DNA of 64,000 nt, taken from positions 1 to 64,000 of the forward strand of contig BDIU01000290.1 in NCBI GenBank assembly GCA_002118135.1, in the 5' to 3' direction. A program made the position numbers and the translations under genes. Position 1 is the first letter of the stretch, and every line of letters starts with the position of its first letter. The stretch comes from Trebouxia sp. TZW2008 (taxonomy: Eukaryota; Chlorophyta; Trebouxiophyceae; Trebouxiales; Trebouxiaceae). Positions 1-12,312 of the stretch are shown piece by piece. A model generated the notes under the pieces. The model worked only from the letters and a program-made list of their open reading frames with translations, searched no databases and was not told where the DNA came from.

Positions 1-1247
1 ACCATTTCAGGTGGGGCATACTGCGGGGTGTAGGCGCCGCGGCACTTCTGGTCTGCAGTCACAATCAGCAAGACTAAGCAAACTCATGCTGAGAATTGAT
101 GCCTAGATTTTGATTGGGAGTGATAAGCATGTCTGGATTTGATTGGGAGTGATAAGCATGTCTGGATTTGATTGGGAGTGAGGCATGACAGAATGGCAGG
201 GCACAACTCCTTTCTCTTCAGCCTGCATGCCCAGCAAGATTTAATATCAATGCCTGAATCTTCACTGGGACTGGCAGGCATGCCAAAGGGGCAGGGCATG
301 ATTGCTCAGCAACGCGGCTTGTGTCCAGAGTAAAATTCAGTACTGATGTCAAAATTGGGTGTGGGTGACAGGCATAACGCAGTGGCAGGGTATGATTGCT
401 CAGCGCCTCAGCCTGCATGCACAGCAAAGTTGAGCACTGATGCCTGACTGCTGGCAAGGATTGCCAGGCATGAAAAGGTGGCAAAGTGATGAAGTCGCAA
501 AGTGACAGGGCATGGGTGACGAAGGCCGAAGCCTGCAGGATCAGCAAGACTCAGTTGTCAAGTCTGCCGAAGAGCTGAGACCAACACATATTGCAAAGCA
601 GGTGCTGACAGGTAGGCTCATAAGCCAGTGCATGTACAAGTTGTCAGTGCCAAAACAACTTGAACAGAAACAGAGCTTATAAGATGAGCTTGTGATCGTG
701 CATATCTTGAGCTGCTGCTGTTGACAGCTGGCGTCTGAAGCTTGCTGTGCGAGACCATGTCTGCCTCTGTACATGTAACTACTGCAGCTTCTTCATACCT
801 GGATGTGAAAACTAGCAGGGGCACTGCTACCAGCATCGCTCAGAAGAGACCTGGTTGCAGCTTTCTGCCCAGGCAACCCCTTAAGGGGGGTCTTGATCCA
901 GGCCACTAACTTACTGGACCTGTTTGTAGCCTGCAGAACACAAAAGATGTACAGTTCTGTGTTCAGACTGCACTGCCCAGTGATGCAACCTTACGTCAAA
1001 GAATACGCACCTTGACCGGGCCTGCAGATCGCGCACTGCCCTCGTCTGATCTGTAGAAGCTAGCGTCAGTCTCACATCCCTGTAAAACACGATGGAAGTC
1101 AGTACGTTACAGTACAGAGTGAACTGGCTCTCCGGTACAGGTGTTCATCAGAAGTCTTACCATGTTGACCGGCTGACAGTTGTCTGATTCATGCCTTTCG
1201 CGCGGCTTCAGGCACGACAAAGTCAGGTATGAAAGCAGGAACTTCAT
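1..1247 (-). CDS. Truncated paralogue of the receptor-like kinase locus (5' exons plus one kinase exon, runs off the window)
   Basis: Four exons can be supported by alignment with the locus at 5993-14975. Exon 1 (1161-1247, 29 codons) starts MKFLLSYLTLSCL and ends in a GTAAGA donor; exon 2 is 1011-1079 (69 nt); exon 3 is 799-930 (44 codons, containing KLVAWIKTPLKGL). Exons 1 and 2 have exactly the same lengths as their partners at 14889-14975 and 14745-14813. At the window edge, 1-52 is the 5' part of a kinase exon (GAYTPQYAPPEM) matching GANYTAQYAPPEV at 6570-6829, with the same phase-1 acceptor. The transmembrane part, linker, glycine-rich loop and catalytic loop present in the other copy are all missing between the repeat array and this kinase exon, so the gene looks internally deleted or rearranged. 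Whether it is expressed cannot be told. Confidence 0.5.
84..540. repeat. Degenerate ~100-bp minisatellite, copy 1
   Basis: Units share the core CTCAGCCTGCATGCACAGCA followed by text like TTGATGCCTGAATCTTGACTGGGACTGCCAGGCATG. Three shorter units of about 34 bp (ATTTGATTGGGAGTGATAAGC) lie at 105-182. The same unit forms the array at 13690-14230. Read on the minus strand, each unit carries a good splice acceptor (TGCAG followed by GCTGAGGC). Confidence 0.75.
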
Positions 1248-3190
1248 CGCTGCTTCTTATGTCTGACACGGGGTCAATCAGACTGAAACTTGGGCAACAA
1301 CGGCTGTGCCCTCTGTCTGTAGTATTGTCTCGTGCTTGCAGTCAGGTGTGCCCTGCTGTGAACAACAAGGTCAAGAGCTACTTGCATGTATGTCGTTCTT
1401 CGCAAACGGCCTCTCTCAAAGTCAACACGAGCTTCTGCGAATGGCCAACGAGCAAGCCAAAGAAGGCAAGTTGAACTTGCCAAGTTCACAACGTGAACGG
1501 TCTCGTAATCGCGAAGCTGCAACGGCAACTCGCGTCAGGACCTGCAACGAGCCAGCAATGTTGCAAGACTCTAAAAGGCACGTCGACACTCACGAACGCT
1601 TGTATATCGGCTAAGGGCGGGTTGATGTCCTCGATGTCAAGCTTATTTGTGGGTGGGAAAGCGGTTGCGAGCCATGCGTTGCGTGCTCGCAGACGGTCAC
1701 CTGGCACGGAGACGGAGCTTGAAACGGAGAGAGTTAGCGGCAGAAGCGGAAGTCCAAGAGCCTTTTACGATGCTACGGTAGGCTCAGTTGGTGAATGTGC
1801 ATTTTGTGCGTCGCGTGCTCCTCAAAGGCAAGCATGTAGACACACAGCTAGCGCTGCTCAGGAACTGCTGCGGTTCAACACGTGCATCGTGCTGCTGATC
1901 TGTAGCGCCGCGTATTTGATGAAGAGTTTGTTGAAGCCTTCGTCCGCTTTGCAGCACTCCACACAACTGCTACTTGCCTGACAACTTGAATGCGTATGCA
2001 GACTGCTTCGACAAAGAATGCCAATGGGCTCACCTTGCCTGCCTGTACATGCACTGTTCAGGATGCGCATCGCATCAGCTACAGGTGCCTCCAGCTTCTG
2101 AACTGTGTGATGCACAGCAGGACATCAGCAGGCAGCTGATCAAAGCATACTAGTGCTCTTGAGAGGCAAAGGTGCCTAGACTGATATCTGGCAGCAGATC
2201 TGATGGCGTGTGTACAGCTGGCAAGCCATAGCAGAAAATTCAAGCGCAGGTCCAGGACAGCTGAGTGAATGGGCAGCACACATAAGCAAGTCAACATCGC
2301 CCAGCAGTTGAATAGGCACAGCACAGCTCGGCAAAGCACAGCACAGCCCAGCACAGCACAGCACAGCACAAGTAAGCACAGCACAGCACAATGTCTGCAC
2401 ACTAGACAAAGCATCTTTGAGCCAATGCAAGTTGTAGGATTGCAGGTTGCCCAACACAACCAAAGCTTTAATTCAATCAATGAATCAGTTTTACTGTCCT
2501 TGGGACCCAACAGGCGGGTCAACAGACAATATCAACAATGAATCAATGCAAAACACACCTAAACTAGAATAAGCATGCAATAAGCATGCAACAGACGCCG
2601 GTGTCTCGGCGTTCATCAACAGAGCACCTGGATAGCTAGGGACATGAGGGAGAGCTGATTCAGCTTTTCTTACAAAGTAGCCACCTGTCAGCTAGTTCAT
2701 TGCATAGCATGTGCAGGCTCAGCATCATGAATCATGCTGGTGTCATGCAAGCTCCCTTGGATACAAGCTTTGAATGGCATGGTACATTGGTCCCTTGTGA
2801 AACAAAGCGTGTACAATAGACATATAGATGAACAGCTCAAAACTTTGAGTTTCAAGACAGATCTGCCACCAAGCACGTAACTCAGCTTCCATAAATGTGT
2901 AATAGGTCAGCAAAAGAGGTGCAGACTAAATTGTCGTCTGTGATGGTGTGACTCCCAAACACAAAGGAAGGATTTGATCACAGGTGAGACTGCACTAAAC
3001 AGATGAGACACAACATAATGAAGTGAAAATGGAACAGGCAACAAACGTGGCAAGGTACAATGCTGAAACGTGACTGCTTGAGTTGCTTTGCTGGACACTA
3101 AAATGTTTCAGAAGGATCCTTTGCTGCTCCAAAAGGATTGCCATGAACACCTGGCAACTATATCGTAGATGGTGTATAGTGTGCTTGCTG
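541..3190. repeat. Duplicated block, copy 1 (first exons and upstream region of the kinase paralogue)
   Basis: This stretch aligns colinearly, with scattered substitutions and indels, to 14350-16990. Matching landmarks are exon 3 (799-930 against 14541-14666), exon 1 (1161-1247 against 14889-14975), the CTCGTAATCGCGAAGCTG segment (1500 against 15222), the CAGCA microsatellite, and the tail around 2770-3180 against 16560-16985. From 1248 to 3190 it holds no gene I can support: plus-strand open frames there are not kept intact between the copies. It is probably upstream regulatory DNA of the kinase paralogue. Confidence 0.75.
2311..2395. repeat. (CAGCA)n pentanucleotide microsatellite
   Basis: Imperfect run of CAGCA/CACAG units, interrupted by CTCGGCAAAG and AAGTAAG. 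It sits at the matching place to the longer run at 16000-16140 in the second copy of the duplicated block. Confidence 0.85.
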
Positions 3191-3415
3191 CATGCAAATG
3201 CACCATCTCCGCAATCCTGTCAGGGCCTACATATCAGCCTATGTATCTGCTCTTGGGTGCCTTGTGCTTCGGCCCATTGCCAACACCATTTAATACTGGA
3301 CTCTGCTGTCAAGAATACATCACAAATAGAGGGTTTTTGCATGAGCTGTTGCTGTTGACTGCTGCTTCTCCTCAAGGGGCTCATTGCAAGATGCAGCTAT
3401 TACAATCGCTGGCAT

Positions 3416-5574
3416 TCAGTCACTTGTGTCCGAGTCTTCCTCTTCACCAAACTGTGCCAGCGTTCTCATGAGCTTGTTCTGAGCTTCTATCATTGCAGAG
3501 GACTGCTCCCCCTGCATGCACTGATTAACCCTGATGATGCAAAGCAGACTCAACCGAGATCCTGCTGCATGCATGCCGGCAAATGGTGTTTAAAACCTAT
3601 GCAGCAAAACACAAGGTGCAGGACTCATTGCAGGCATGCTGTCCATTGTGTGTGCACAAGCATGGCATAGATATCAACATCAATTTATAGTGCTAAAAGT
3701 GCGCGTATATGCATGCTTCAGTTGAGCATTGATGAGGCACACTCAGACATACTGCTCTCAGGACGTGCGACACTCCTGTCAGGATACACAAACAACCTGC
3801 AGAGGATTGTGCATCATCACATGAGTGCAGAAGACCGCAAGCAATCACATGGACAACGAAGCTTTGATGTACCTGCCACTTGTAGTCTTTCATCCATTGC
3901 TTGTCCTGAAGATAGGCTTCTCTGTATCCTAACTTCCACAGCAAGTCTACCGCAATAGTCAGAACATCAAGCAACACAGCATCTCCTCCTATGCGATGAA
4001 GGATGTCTTCAGAGACCTTCTCCACAAGTTTCACAGGTTCTGCAGGAGGTGCTGAGTCCTGGCTCGAGTCCTCGCTGCTGCTGGCGTCGGGATCTGTCAG
4101 GATCATGTATTTTAACCATATGCGCAGCCGGGACTGCACATCAGCACACCAGGCATGTAGGTCGCTAGAGCCTGTCTGCATCTTGGTGTACTCGAACAGC
4201 CTTGTGGCAGTAAGGGTTGTTTTGGCGCTTTGTGATGCAAGCGGCAGAAGCTTGCAGTTGCAGTGGTCGGCGCAGCATTTGTGAAGTGCTGAGAGACATA
4301 TGCAAAGAGTGTTGGCGTAGTAAAAAGACCACAAAGTAATGGGCGGCTGCATGCACAGGAAAAAGCATCTACACTGCTGCTTCCTGCTCACAGACCTCTT
4401 ATTTTGCTTCATGCCAGACTTAATGATTCTCTTTCAGCATGACGCTGGTGTTGGCTCATGATTGCAGCCAATGCGTGACAAAGCAACTTTGAAGCTTTGA
4501 ATCTGTGCATTTTCTTTCAGTCTGACCTGCTTTTCCAGCTCAAAGTACTCGTTATCAGTTAGTAGCTCTGGTTTGTCTATTGGACTGTGGAGTGTGTAGT
4601 TTGCCATCTGCACACACAGAAAGCATCAGTCCACTTGAGATATCGTCAGCACTAGCTGGCATAGTGCAGATATGGAATGTATGCACAAAACAAGGCGCAG
4701 AATGCAGTGGCAGCTGAACTGATCAGCTTTGTGATTGCTGTACATGGCTTGGTGTTAATGCACAGTCAGTTTCACACAAAGCCTCGCACAAAGCTTCAGG
4801 ATTTGCACCGGTCTCTGTGCTGAGAATACCCATGTAACAGCTAAGCAGAAGGCTGCAAATCCAGTTTAGTCGAAGCAGACTTTGAATATGTCTGATGTCC
4901 GCTCAATGCAAGAACTCGTGAAGATATAACTGGTGTTGCACATCTTAATTGTGCAGTGGCAACCTCAGAGACGCACCAGGTCGTCTTGGCTGAGGATGAC
5001 TAGCTCCTCCAACCCTGAATACACCTCTCCGGGCACGCAATACTTGTACTGTGGCTCTCTGAATCTCATGTCCAGCTTCTCGTCATTTGGGTAAGCGTAG
5101 TTGACTGGAAACCTCTCGGTCATTGTCATGAGCCGAATGTGTCTTTATTGAGAAATTCTTTAAAGTCTTCATCCTTTTTTGTCTCTTCCGTCGCGAAGGT
5201 GGCCAGTTCTTTGTGAAAATATAAGGCCTCGCGAAGTTCGTCTCCATTGACTCAGTGATCTCCTTTCCATAGAAGGGATACATCCATCTTTGGGTTTCAG
5301 GATGCTTGAACTTATGATCCAAAATATTGTTTTCTGATGAAACCCTTCCTCCCAAGGGTTCATGCTGTATACGTTAAAGGACCCTGCAATAGAAGACAGA
5401 CCTGGGTCTGACACGGTCCTTAAGCAAGTATCGAGCAGCATCGCTTTGAGTATGCAGATCTGCAGCGCCTCTGGTGATGCGTATGACACTGTGCAAGCGT
5501 ACCCACCGGGATTGAGCTCTGAATCGCAAAACGGCCGCCAAAACACCAGTCCGGAACCAGCAGCAAAACGCTGA
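3416..5574 (-). CDS. Unidentified gene, with apparent frameshifts in its 5' exons
   Basis: I do not recognise the product. The 3' half reads cleanly: an exon ending at 4977 (...EELVILSQDDL), exon 4527-4607 (27 codons, starts MANYTLHSPIDKPELL), exon 3873-4250 (126 codons, with an acidic serine stretch and VEKVSEDILHRIGGDAVLL), and last exon 3416-3511 (GEQSSAMIEAQNKLM, acidic end EEEDSDTSD, stop TGA). All these junctions are phase 0 with normal GT/AG sites. Upstream, from about 5360 down to 5100, good coding sequence moves through all three frames (SMNPWEEGF, then FKHPETQRWMYPFYG, then DELREALYFHKELATFA, then FPVNYAYPNDEKLDM) with no room for introns. Each switch equals one missing base. Either this is a young pseudogene or the assembly lost bases. 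The start codon is not resolved; a further possible exon lies at 5640-5775. Confidence 0.5.
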
Positions 5575-5992
5575 TTGCCAAGCTTATGTGTCCGAAGGAG
5601 CCTCAAAAGCGCTGTATGACGAGACTAACAGACAGCAGTCAGCGTGACTGCAAGCTTCAAACGTCTTATGCGTCAATTTGGACAGCTCAGCAATCCTTGC
5701 CACATTTGTAGCAATGTCTCGACGGTTCGTCTGGGGTCCACGCCTGGACCACATAACGCCCAACTTGGTCTTCATGTCGATGCTGCATGAGCCTGATCGC
5801 AAATACACCAGCATCCAAAGCAATTGTCAAGGGGCCATAAGTAGCAACTACAACTGGCCAACTCCCAGGCAATGCTGAGGACGACTTGCTTCAAGAGCCA
5901 ATAACGCTGAGATATTGTTACTGCACATGGCAAGCAGACATGTGATATCGCTGATGAATCACTATAACTCAAGCTGCAGCTTATCCAGACCG

Positions 5993-8900
5993 TCAGAAAA
6001 ATTCTGCTACAGGACATCTTGCAAGTGGCTTGTGTGCTGCCTGACTGATCCAGCTTGTACTGACAACCTCAGCAGCTGTAATGCGTGCACTGCAATTTGG
6101 GTGACACAATCTGGCCAACATACTGCTCACATCCCCCATAGAGACTGAATTGTCTAGGCATGTCTGGAGGCTCTGAAGCTGGGTGGACAATTCAATCTGC
6201 GCATCAGGGCTCAGCATGCCTGAATGCGCCTGTCCCTGCAGCATTGGTCATCACACCACTCAGCAGGAAGCAGGGGGGCTTGACAGGGATCACACTTGAC
6301 TGACACGGGTTAGTCTTGTTGGGCTGCTTGGCAGACGGCTTGGCTATTGGGGCACTCAAAGTGTTCCAGTCATCATCTAAGCAACACTGAGCCGATACTG
6401 AAAGTCACCAGACTTTGCATTGGGTTGTGACCTAGGCAGACGATACTCTGTGTGAGCTCATGCTTTGCACAGGCATGGTCCGAGTGAGTAACATGCCAAG
6501 CGAGTGCCATGCCATCAATGTGCACAGGCGCAAGCACGTGAACAACCGCTTTGATTGGCAGTAACATACCCAGGTTTGCTGGTGAGCTGCCACGGCAGCA
6601 TGCAGGGCCGCCCGCTGTTCACGGGGGTCCTGGACAGCTGCTACTGCAACAGCGTCACGCAGGAACAGCGAGCCACACTGGCAGGTTGCTGCCAAGATCT
6701 GCTGGAAAGTCACACCCAGAGACCACATGTCATGGGGGCCAGCAGGGGGGAGTGTCTTGTCTGTGCCGAATGCAGCAATGACCTCTGGAGGGGCATACTG
6801 TGCTGTGTAGTTGGCGCCGTTCTTGCATTCTGCAGCGCCCACAATGCGTTCAGTGCCATGACTATATAGTGGGTGCTGGATGCATTGACACATTCAAGCA
6901 GCCACATGCTTGATGTGCATTCAGAGCAGTGTGTCACAGTCGCACAATGACACATCAGGTATGCTACATGTAGGCAGCACACACTGTGTCTCAGGCGGCA
7001 TTGCCAACTGCATGAAACAAGTACACTTTGCTCAAGCTGCTGTATGTCTAATGTCATTGCAAGAACACGCACTGATGCAATGGAACTGACACTCAATGTG
7101 CAGGCAAGCCCACCAGTCCTTGCAATGCGCAGTATATGACAGCGTTCCTGCCATCTGAACAAGCTGTATTGCAACAGCAGCATTCTGTGACAGCTGTCTG
7201 CTCACCTGTTGCAATACTCTGGCTGCTCCCCCAGTCAATCAGCTTCACTTGCAGCTTGCCAGCATCATCTACTACCAGCAGGATGTTGTCAGGCTTAATG
7301 TCTCTGTGGGCTGTTGTTTGGTGCACCTCAGCCAATGCCTGTACTGGCGCATGAAGCCCTTATTTACGTTAACACCCCAGGTAGAAGAATCTGTATGTTG
7401 GTCTTCCTGAGCTATCTGGAAATATGCTGCTGACAAGTACGTCTTGTTCAATACCTCTGCCTTGACAACAAGACAGCATGCTATGACATGACGGTTGATC
7501 CTCTGACATATGAAGCTGTCAGGTGACTGCAACTACATAAGGGAAATGATTGGAATCCTCAGGTCCTTCCAACCTACCTGAATTATGCTGCTAACGAGCA
7601 ATTCTTTGTCAACACCGGGCATCAAGCAGGTCGATCCATCTGGCGAGACAACAATCAACAGAGCATGCTATGACACGACTGAGCTAATGGCCTTGGTGCA
7701 ACAAGTACATCGCTAAGTCTGTTATGTAGACTGTGGCAGATCCAACCATCAAGCAAATGTAAGCGTAGAGCGCAATACATACCAGGGCGGGTGCATATAG
7801 CACGTGGATGGCAAGATGGCACACCCAGCTCTTGAGCTCTGCGGCCTGCTCTGCTGACAGACCCTGGACCACTTTTAACACATCACTGCAGACGCTCTGC
7901 AGGCTCCTACCTTGCACCAGCCTGTCACACACAGCCGCTCAGCAAGGGATATGATGATCAGAGAACATGCATGAAGATTTGCATCTGCACGGACAGCTGC
8001 AGGCATGTACTGCATTGCAGCCATAAAAGTCTCAACCATGTATTAACGTAAATGCATGCTTTGGTGCAGCACAGCAAACACAGCACAGCACAGCACTGTA
8101 CAGTACAGCACAGCACAGCAGAATGCAACACAGTACAATACACTTCAATGCAATACAATGCAAGACAATTCAATACAGTGCAGTCTGACATGCTTGATAG
8201 CAGTCGTCAAGCTGTAAGTGATAACAACTGAAAGCAGACCTTAAGCTATAACCCAACATTCTTCAAAGCATGCATGTTCGGTCAAGCCGCAGTGAAGAGG
8301 CATAAGGCATACCCCATGACAATGTAGGCGCAGTTTTGCTGAGCACGAGCAGGCTTCTCCACAGTCACAGTGGTGTCAGCAGTGCTCCAGAACAGACCAT
8401 AGAAATCCACCATGAAGGGCTTGCCAGCGAACTTGCTCAGCAAATCAGCTTCCTGCTGCACCAAAGCTGCTGTGTGTGGCAAATGGGTCTTGGCAACCTG
8501 CTTGACTGCCACCTTAAGACGCTTAGCAGTGACTGCCTCACCAACTGCTGTGTTAAGGGGCGTTTGTTCCACCTTCTCTGCCCTGCACAAGAGGTAAAAT
8601 AAACGTCATTTTATGCTTTGCAACAGTAGCAGGTCAGGCTTGATGAGGTATGAGTTCAGGTGTACGTGAAATCCGTCTGATATGTTGTAAGGGGCAATAA
8701 TCCTGTGGAGCAGGGGGGTGAAGGAGGGGGGGAAAAGGGGGGCTCATACATCAATACTTTGCCAGGGGGCTTGTTCACCCATGAGTTCTGCCTGCAGCAT
8801 CATGTCAGATGGACAATGGGATCTGTGCTTGTTGTCAAACCGCAGAGACAATGCTCTGCACAAGCATGCCAAAGTGTCGACTGCAATGCCAGTTGCATCT

Positions 8901-11900
8901 GGCTGTTGTGGTTCATGCCATGCAACTTGATACTGATGGAGTGCCGAATGCACCCATTGTAGGGAGTGCTGGGTCGTGCGACTGATGGTGGTGCAGCTGT
9001 GTGCCAAAACCAGCAGAAGAGAGCTTTGCAACTGCTGCAGGCTGCCATCACATGAACCAGGTTGCTTGCTGCTGGACCCTTTGGTCACACTACTCCAGCA
9101 CTCTGATTGCAAATCATGATATCATGCACTTCACAATGTATGACAAAGGCAGATGCCACCCACAGCACAAGAAGAGGCAGCTGTGTCAAGGTTGGACAGA
9201 CATACAGACAGACAGACAGACAGACAGACAGAAAGACTGACTGTACATAAGCACAGATCTACAGCTGCTGCAGTGTTCCCACACAGACTCAGTCTGTGAC
9301 TCACCAGTATACTTTTGCTGCGCCGCCGGCAGCAGAGACAAGATGCAAGGGCTTGTCTTGTAGCTGTTCCCAGCTTGGACTGTGAGATGCAAGGTACCAC
9401 CCCTCAACCCTACCCTCAAGGAGTGCAGGAAGGCGACCAACAGTTACACATGCATACTCACCAGTAGACTTTTGCTGTGCCACCGGCAGCAGACACAAGA
9501 CGCAATGACTTGTCCTGGAGCCACTTCCATGCTGGGCTGAAAGGCGTCGGCTCAAAGAAACTCTTAGGAAACTTCTTGGTATAGTTGGGTCTCTTCACCT
9601 GTACAGCACATCCAGAATCAGCACCTGCTGCTGGTGACTTAAGAATCACACCTCTGCTTTGCAGCCTCTCAATGCCTGTTGAGCTTTGTGAAACTGACCC
9701 TGTCTTAAAGCCACAATCTAGCTACAATAGTTTCTTGTTATGAGTTCACTCACTACGAGGACATTCTTGATGTAAGGACAAGGCAATTGGGAACCAATCA
9801 CTGCATCCCAACTGCAGCTGTATCTCTGAGTAAGGGCAAATTGGTATAAAAAACTTCTCTTCATGATTAACGCAGTCCTGATACAGAGAACACACTGTAA
9901 CCTTGCGACTTCGATTTCTGCAGCTTGTTGCAACTTCCAATGACACTTTGAGGCTTTAGCAATAAGTATGGATGATGACAGCCAGGTATGAACAAAGGGC
10001 CGGACAGCTGTGCAGCAGATGTGCAATTTCTGTCTTTGAAATCCTTGTTCTGCTTACGTACCGCCTGAATCAATGAATAACACAATGAAAGGAGTATGCA
10101 ACAAGCAGCTCCAATGTTCCTTGCACAGACATTGCATCAGTCAGCCACAAGATCAATATCAGACAGCATGCTTGCAAGAACAAACTTGCGTCAGTCGAAT
10201 GACTGTGCGACGTCAGACAGAACACTTACCACGCCTGCGACTGGAGCTGCTGGTGTGCTTGGAACAAGCGTCGGTGGAAGAACAGAAAAGTGCTCTGCTT
10301 GCATGCTGCGTGGAATGATTGACGGCACAATTTGCTGAGCAGGCAACATGCAGCTACGACTTGCACAGAAATTTGTGTCACTGAGCCAGAAGACCAAAAT
10401 CGAACAGAATGCTTACCACGATTGCAACTAGAGCCACTGATGCTCTGTGAACAAGGGGCTTTGCAAAGAGTGACATGTCTCTGCCCGCCTGGCCTTGAGA
10501 TATCCCCAGCTCTTGCCGAGTTGAAAGCCTTGCCGCAATTCCACCAGACTGCGACAAAACAAGCAGGTATACATCAGCATTGCACAGGCATGGCAAGATA
10601 TTGCGTTCAGTGCAATGCTTTATGCCCTGGTCACTTAACGATTGCATTAAACGTGGCAAGGCCAAGAGCTTCCACATCTCAGACTCCAAACTTCAGGCAT
10701 TTGCAGGCGCTGACAGATCTATAGCATCAATGCAAACAGAAGAGACAACACCTATGAACAGGGTGATTAGATATGCCATCAACAATCAAACAATCATCAT
10801 GCTGCCACCCGCCCCTTCCGTAACCCTTTCAAACCCTTCCCCCACCCCAGCCCCCCCAGCGTCCTCCACCCCTACATTGCAGACAGCATGAACAGCAACA
10901 ACTGCCTCACCTTGCGCGCCCTAGTTGACCTCTCAGAAGCAGCTGCGTTGCCAGGACCCTTGATGCTGCTGCTACCATCGTCTGAGGCGCCCTTGTTTGC
11001 CTCTGTGCCTGCCTGTGAATTTTCACGACCAACGTTCCCTGAGTCTGTCTGGTGAGTCACGGTGCTGCCACTGTTTGAGGAAGCCTTTGTTGCCTCTGTG
11101 CCTGCCTGTGGAGTTTCACCACTGACTTCCTGCGGAGTCACGTCGCTGCCACTGCCTAAGGCACTCTCTGTTGCCACTGAGCCTGCCTGGGAAGTTTCAG
11201 CGCTGCCTTCATTTGAAACTGCCTCAGGAACCACTTTGTTGCCTGCTTCTGGCTGCTCAGTCTTGACCAAAGCACCTGCTGCTGCCTGCAGTGAAACGAT
11301 ATTGTCAGTCTGCTGTATATAGCTGTTAGCTTGTCTGAATGGACTGGCTAAAGCATACTGGTCTGCAACTATGTAGCTATTACGTTTGTGGCACAGACTT
11401 GCAACAGTGATGTTCAACAATGGCTGTGATAGCATGTTTGCCTGATGACTGTAAACGCTGAAACTCACATGACATGCATTATCAACAAGATGTGCCTTGA
11501 ACAACAAACAAGATATGGTAGAAGAAGCGCAAAATGACTTTGAGAAAACCACCTGTGACACCAGTGGTTCTCCTGAGGTTGTCAAAGGGACTTGAGTCAT
11601 GGGCATTGATGGAGTGATGGACGCTTCAGCAGCGTCTGCAGAACCAGTGTGGGTAACACCAGTGTGGGTCGCACCAGGAGGTGCAGCCTTGACAAAGTCT
11701 GCAGTTGACGATGATGACAACGACGATGATGAATGGGCAGTGTTGCCAGCCTCAGCCTCTGCAATCCTGGCTTGAAGGATTGCAGCCTGCACAAAAGGAT
11801 ACACTTTCAGAACCATTAGCACAGGACTTGCGCATCCTTGAATGAGCAGAAGCAGTGATCATACCTGCCTTCATTACTCTGTCATGCAGTTGTCTGGGAC

Positions 11901-12306
11901 AAAGAAGCTGCAAACATGTCATTTCAGCCTGCAAGTCTTCATCCATACAGCATATGATGTGAAGACACTTTGCAACCTATTGAAGAGGAGCAGTGAATAC
12001 AGGTGAAAGTCAAGCCACGCTTTAGCCCCAACGCTTGACAACTTGCATGCCTATAGACAGTAGGTCAATGTAGCGGCTGTGATGACTTGGGAAGGTACAG
12101 GCATGTGTGTTCACCTGTGATGTGGGTGGGAGAGGCTCAGATGCCGCCGCCACTGCTGCTGTTGAACGCTTGCTCACAGTCAACACAGGTGTTGTCGTGT
12201 CAACAGCAACGGGTGAAGCTGCAAAAGTGAAGGCCTGCTGACTGTTGATAGGCTCTGAGTGCTTCTGAACGCTGCTTTGGGACACAGGTACAACATTCCA
12301 AGCCAT
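5993..12306 (-). CDS. Protein kinase with long Ser/Ala/Thr-rich N-terminal region
   Basis: The kinase domain spans exons 9462-9653, 8313-8582, 7783-7921, 7206-7338, 6570-6829 and 5993-6235, with all junction phases compatible. In order it shows a glycine-rich loop (VSAAGGTAKVYWA), the VAVK lysine motif (VAVKQVAK), a catalytic loop HRDIKPDNILLV, IDWGSS in place of the usual DFG, YAPPE for the APE motif, and HDMWSLGVTF in subdomain IX. Upstream exons 9750-9917, 10230-10334, 10417-10548, 10911-11285, 11553-11786, 11865-11928 and 12115-12306 encode a low-complexity Ser/Thr/Ala/Glu linker; the joins near 9917/10230 and 11786/11865 are not fully resolved. The first in-frame ATG is at 12304-12306, two codons after an in-frame TAA that ends the membrane ORF, so the two may be one receptor-like kinase or two cistrons. 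Substrate unknown. Confidence 0.7.
8066..8125. repeat. (CAGCA)n microsatellite in a kinase intron
   Basis: Run of GCACAGCACAGCACAG units, interrupted by CTGTACAGTACAG, in the intron between the kinase exons ending at 8313 and starting at 7921. Same pentamer as at 2311-2395 and 16081-16140. Confidence 0.8.
8713..8742 (+). other. G-rich tract, possible G-quadruplex
   Basis: Three runs of six or seven G separated by TGAAGGA and AAAA, inside a kinase intron. Composition alone suggests quadruplex-forming potential; no function can be assigned. Confidence 0.45.
9200..9236. repeat. (CAGA)n tetranucleotide microsatellite
   Basis: About eight CAGA units (GACAGACAGACAGACAGACA) in the intron just 3' of the duplicated glycine-loop exon on the minus strand. 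Confidence 0.9.
9305..9379 (-). repeat. Tandem copy of the kinase glycine-loop exon (75-nt cassette)
   Basis: This segment repeats the end of exon 9462-9653, offset by 157 bp. It encodes SPSWEQLQDKPLHLVSAAGG followed by AAKVYW, where the main exon has PAWKWLQDKSLRLVSAAGG followed by TAKVYW. It has its own acceptor (CTCACAG) and donor (GTGAGT), and its 75 nt keep the frame if it is spliced in, which would give the kinase two successive glycine loops. It could instead be a skipped relic. Confidence 0.65.
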
Positions 12307-12312
12307 GAAAGT

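Noticed and set aside
1493..1981. 162-codon plus-strand open frame in the duplicated block
   Set aside because: The aligned frame in the second copy (15156-15749) has a stop at 15482 and different indels, and no family resemblance is seen; it lies upstream of the kinase start and is better read as non-coding.
2079..2522. Minus-strand frame rich in Cys-Ala-Val-Leu (CCAVLGCAVLC-like)
   Set aside because: It is only a translation of the CAGCA microsatellite on the opposite strand.
541..3190. Duplicated block as a transposon
   Set aside because: No terminal inverted repeats or long terminal repeats; its content is the 5' part of a gene plus upstream DNA, so segmental duplication is the simpler reading.
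9131..9240. Frame with repeated CLSVCLSVCLS
   Set aside because: Translation of the CAGA tetranucleotide repeat.
12022..12306. Alternative nuclear genetic code (TAA read as an amino acid)
   Set aside because: TAA, TAG and TGA all act as normal stops in confidently modelled genes here (for example TAG at 35117, TGA at 41753), so a reassigned code is not needed.
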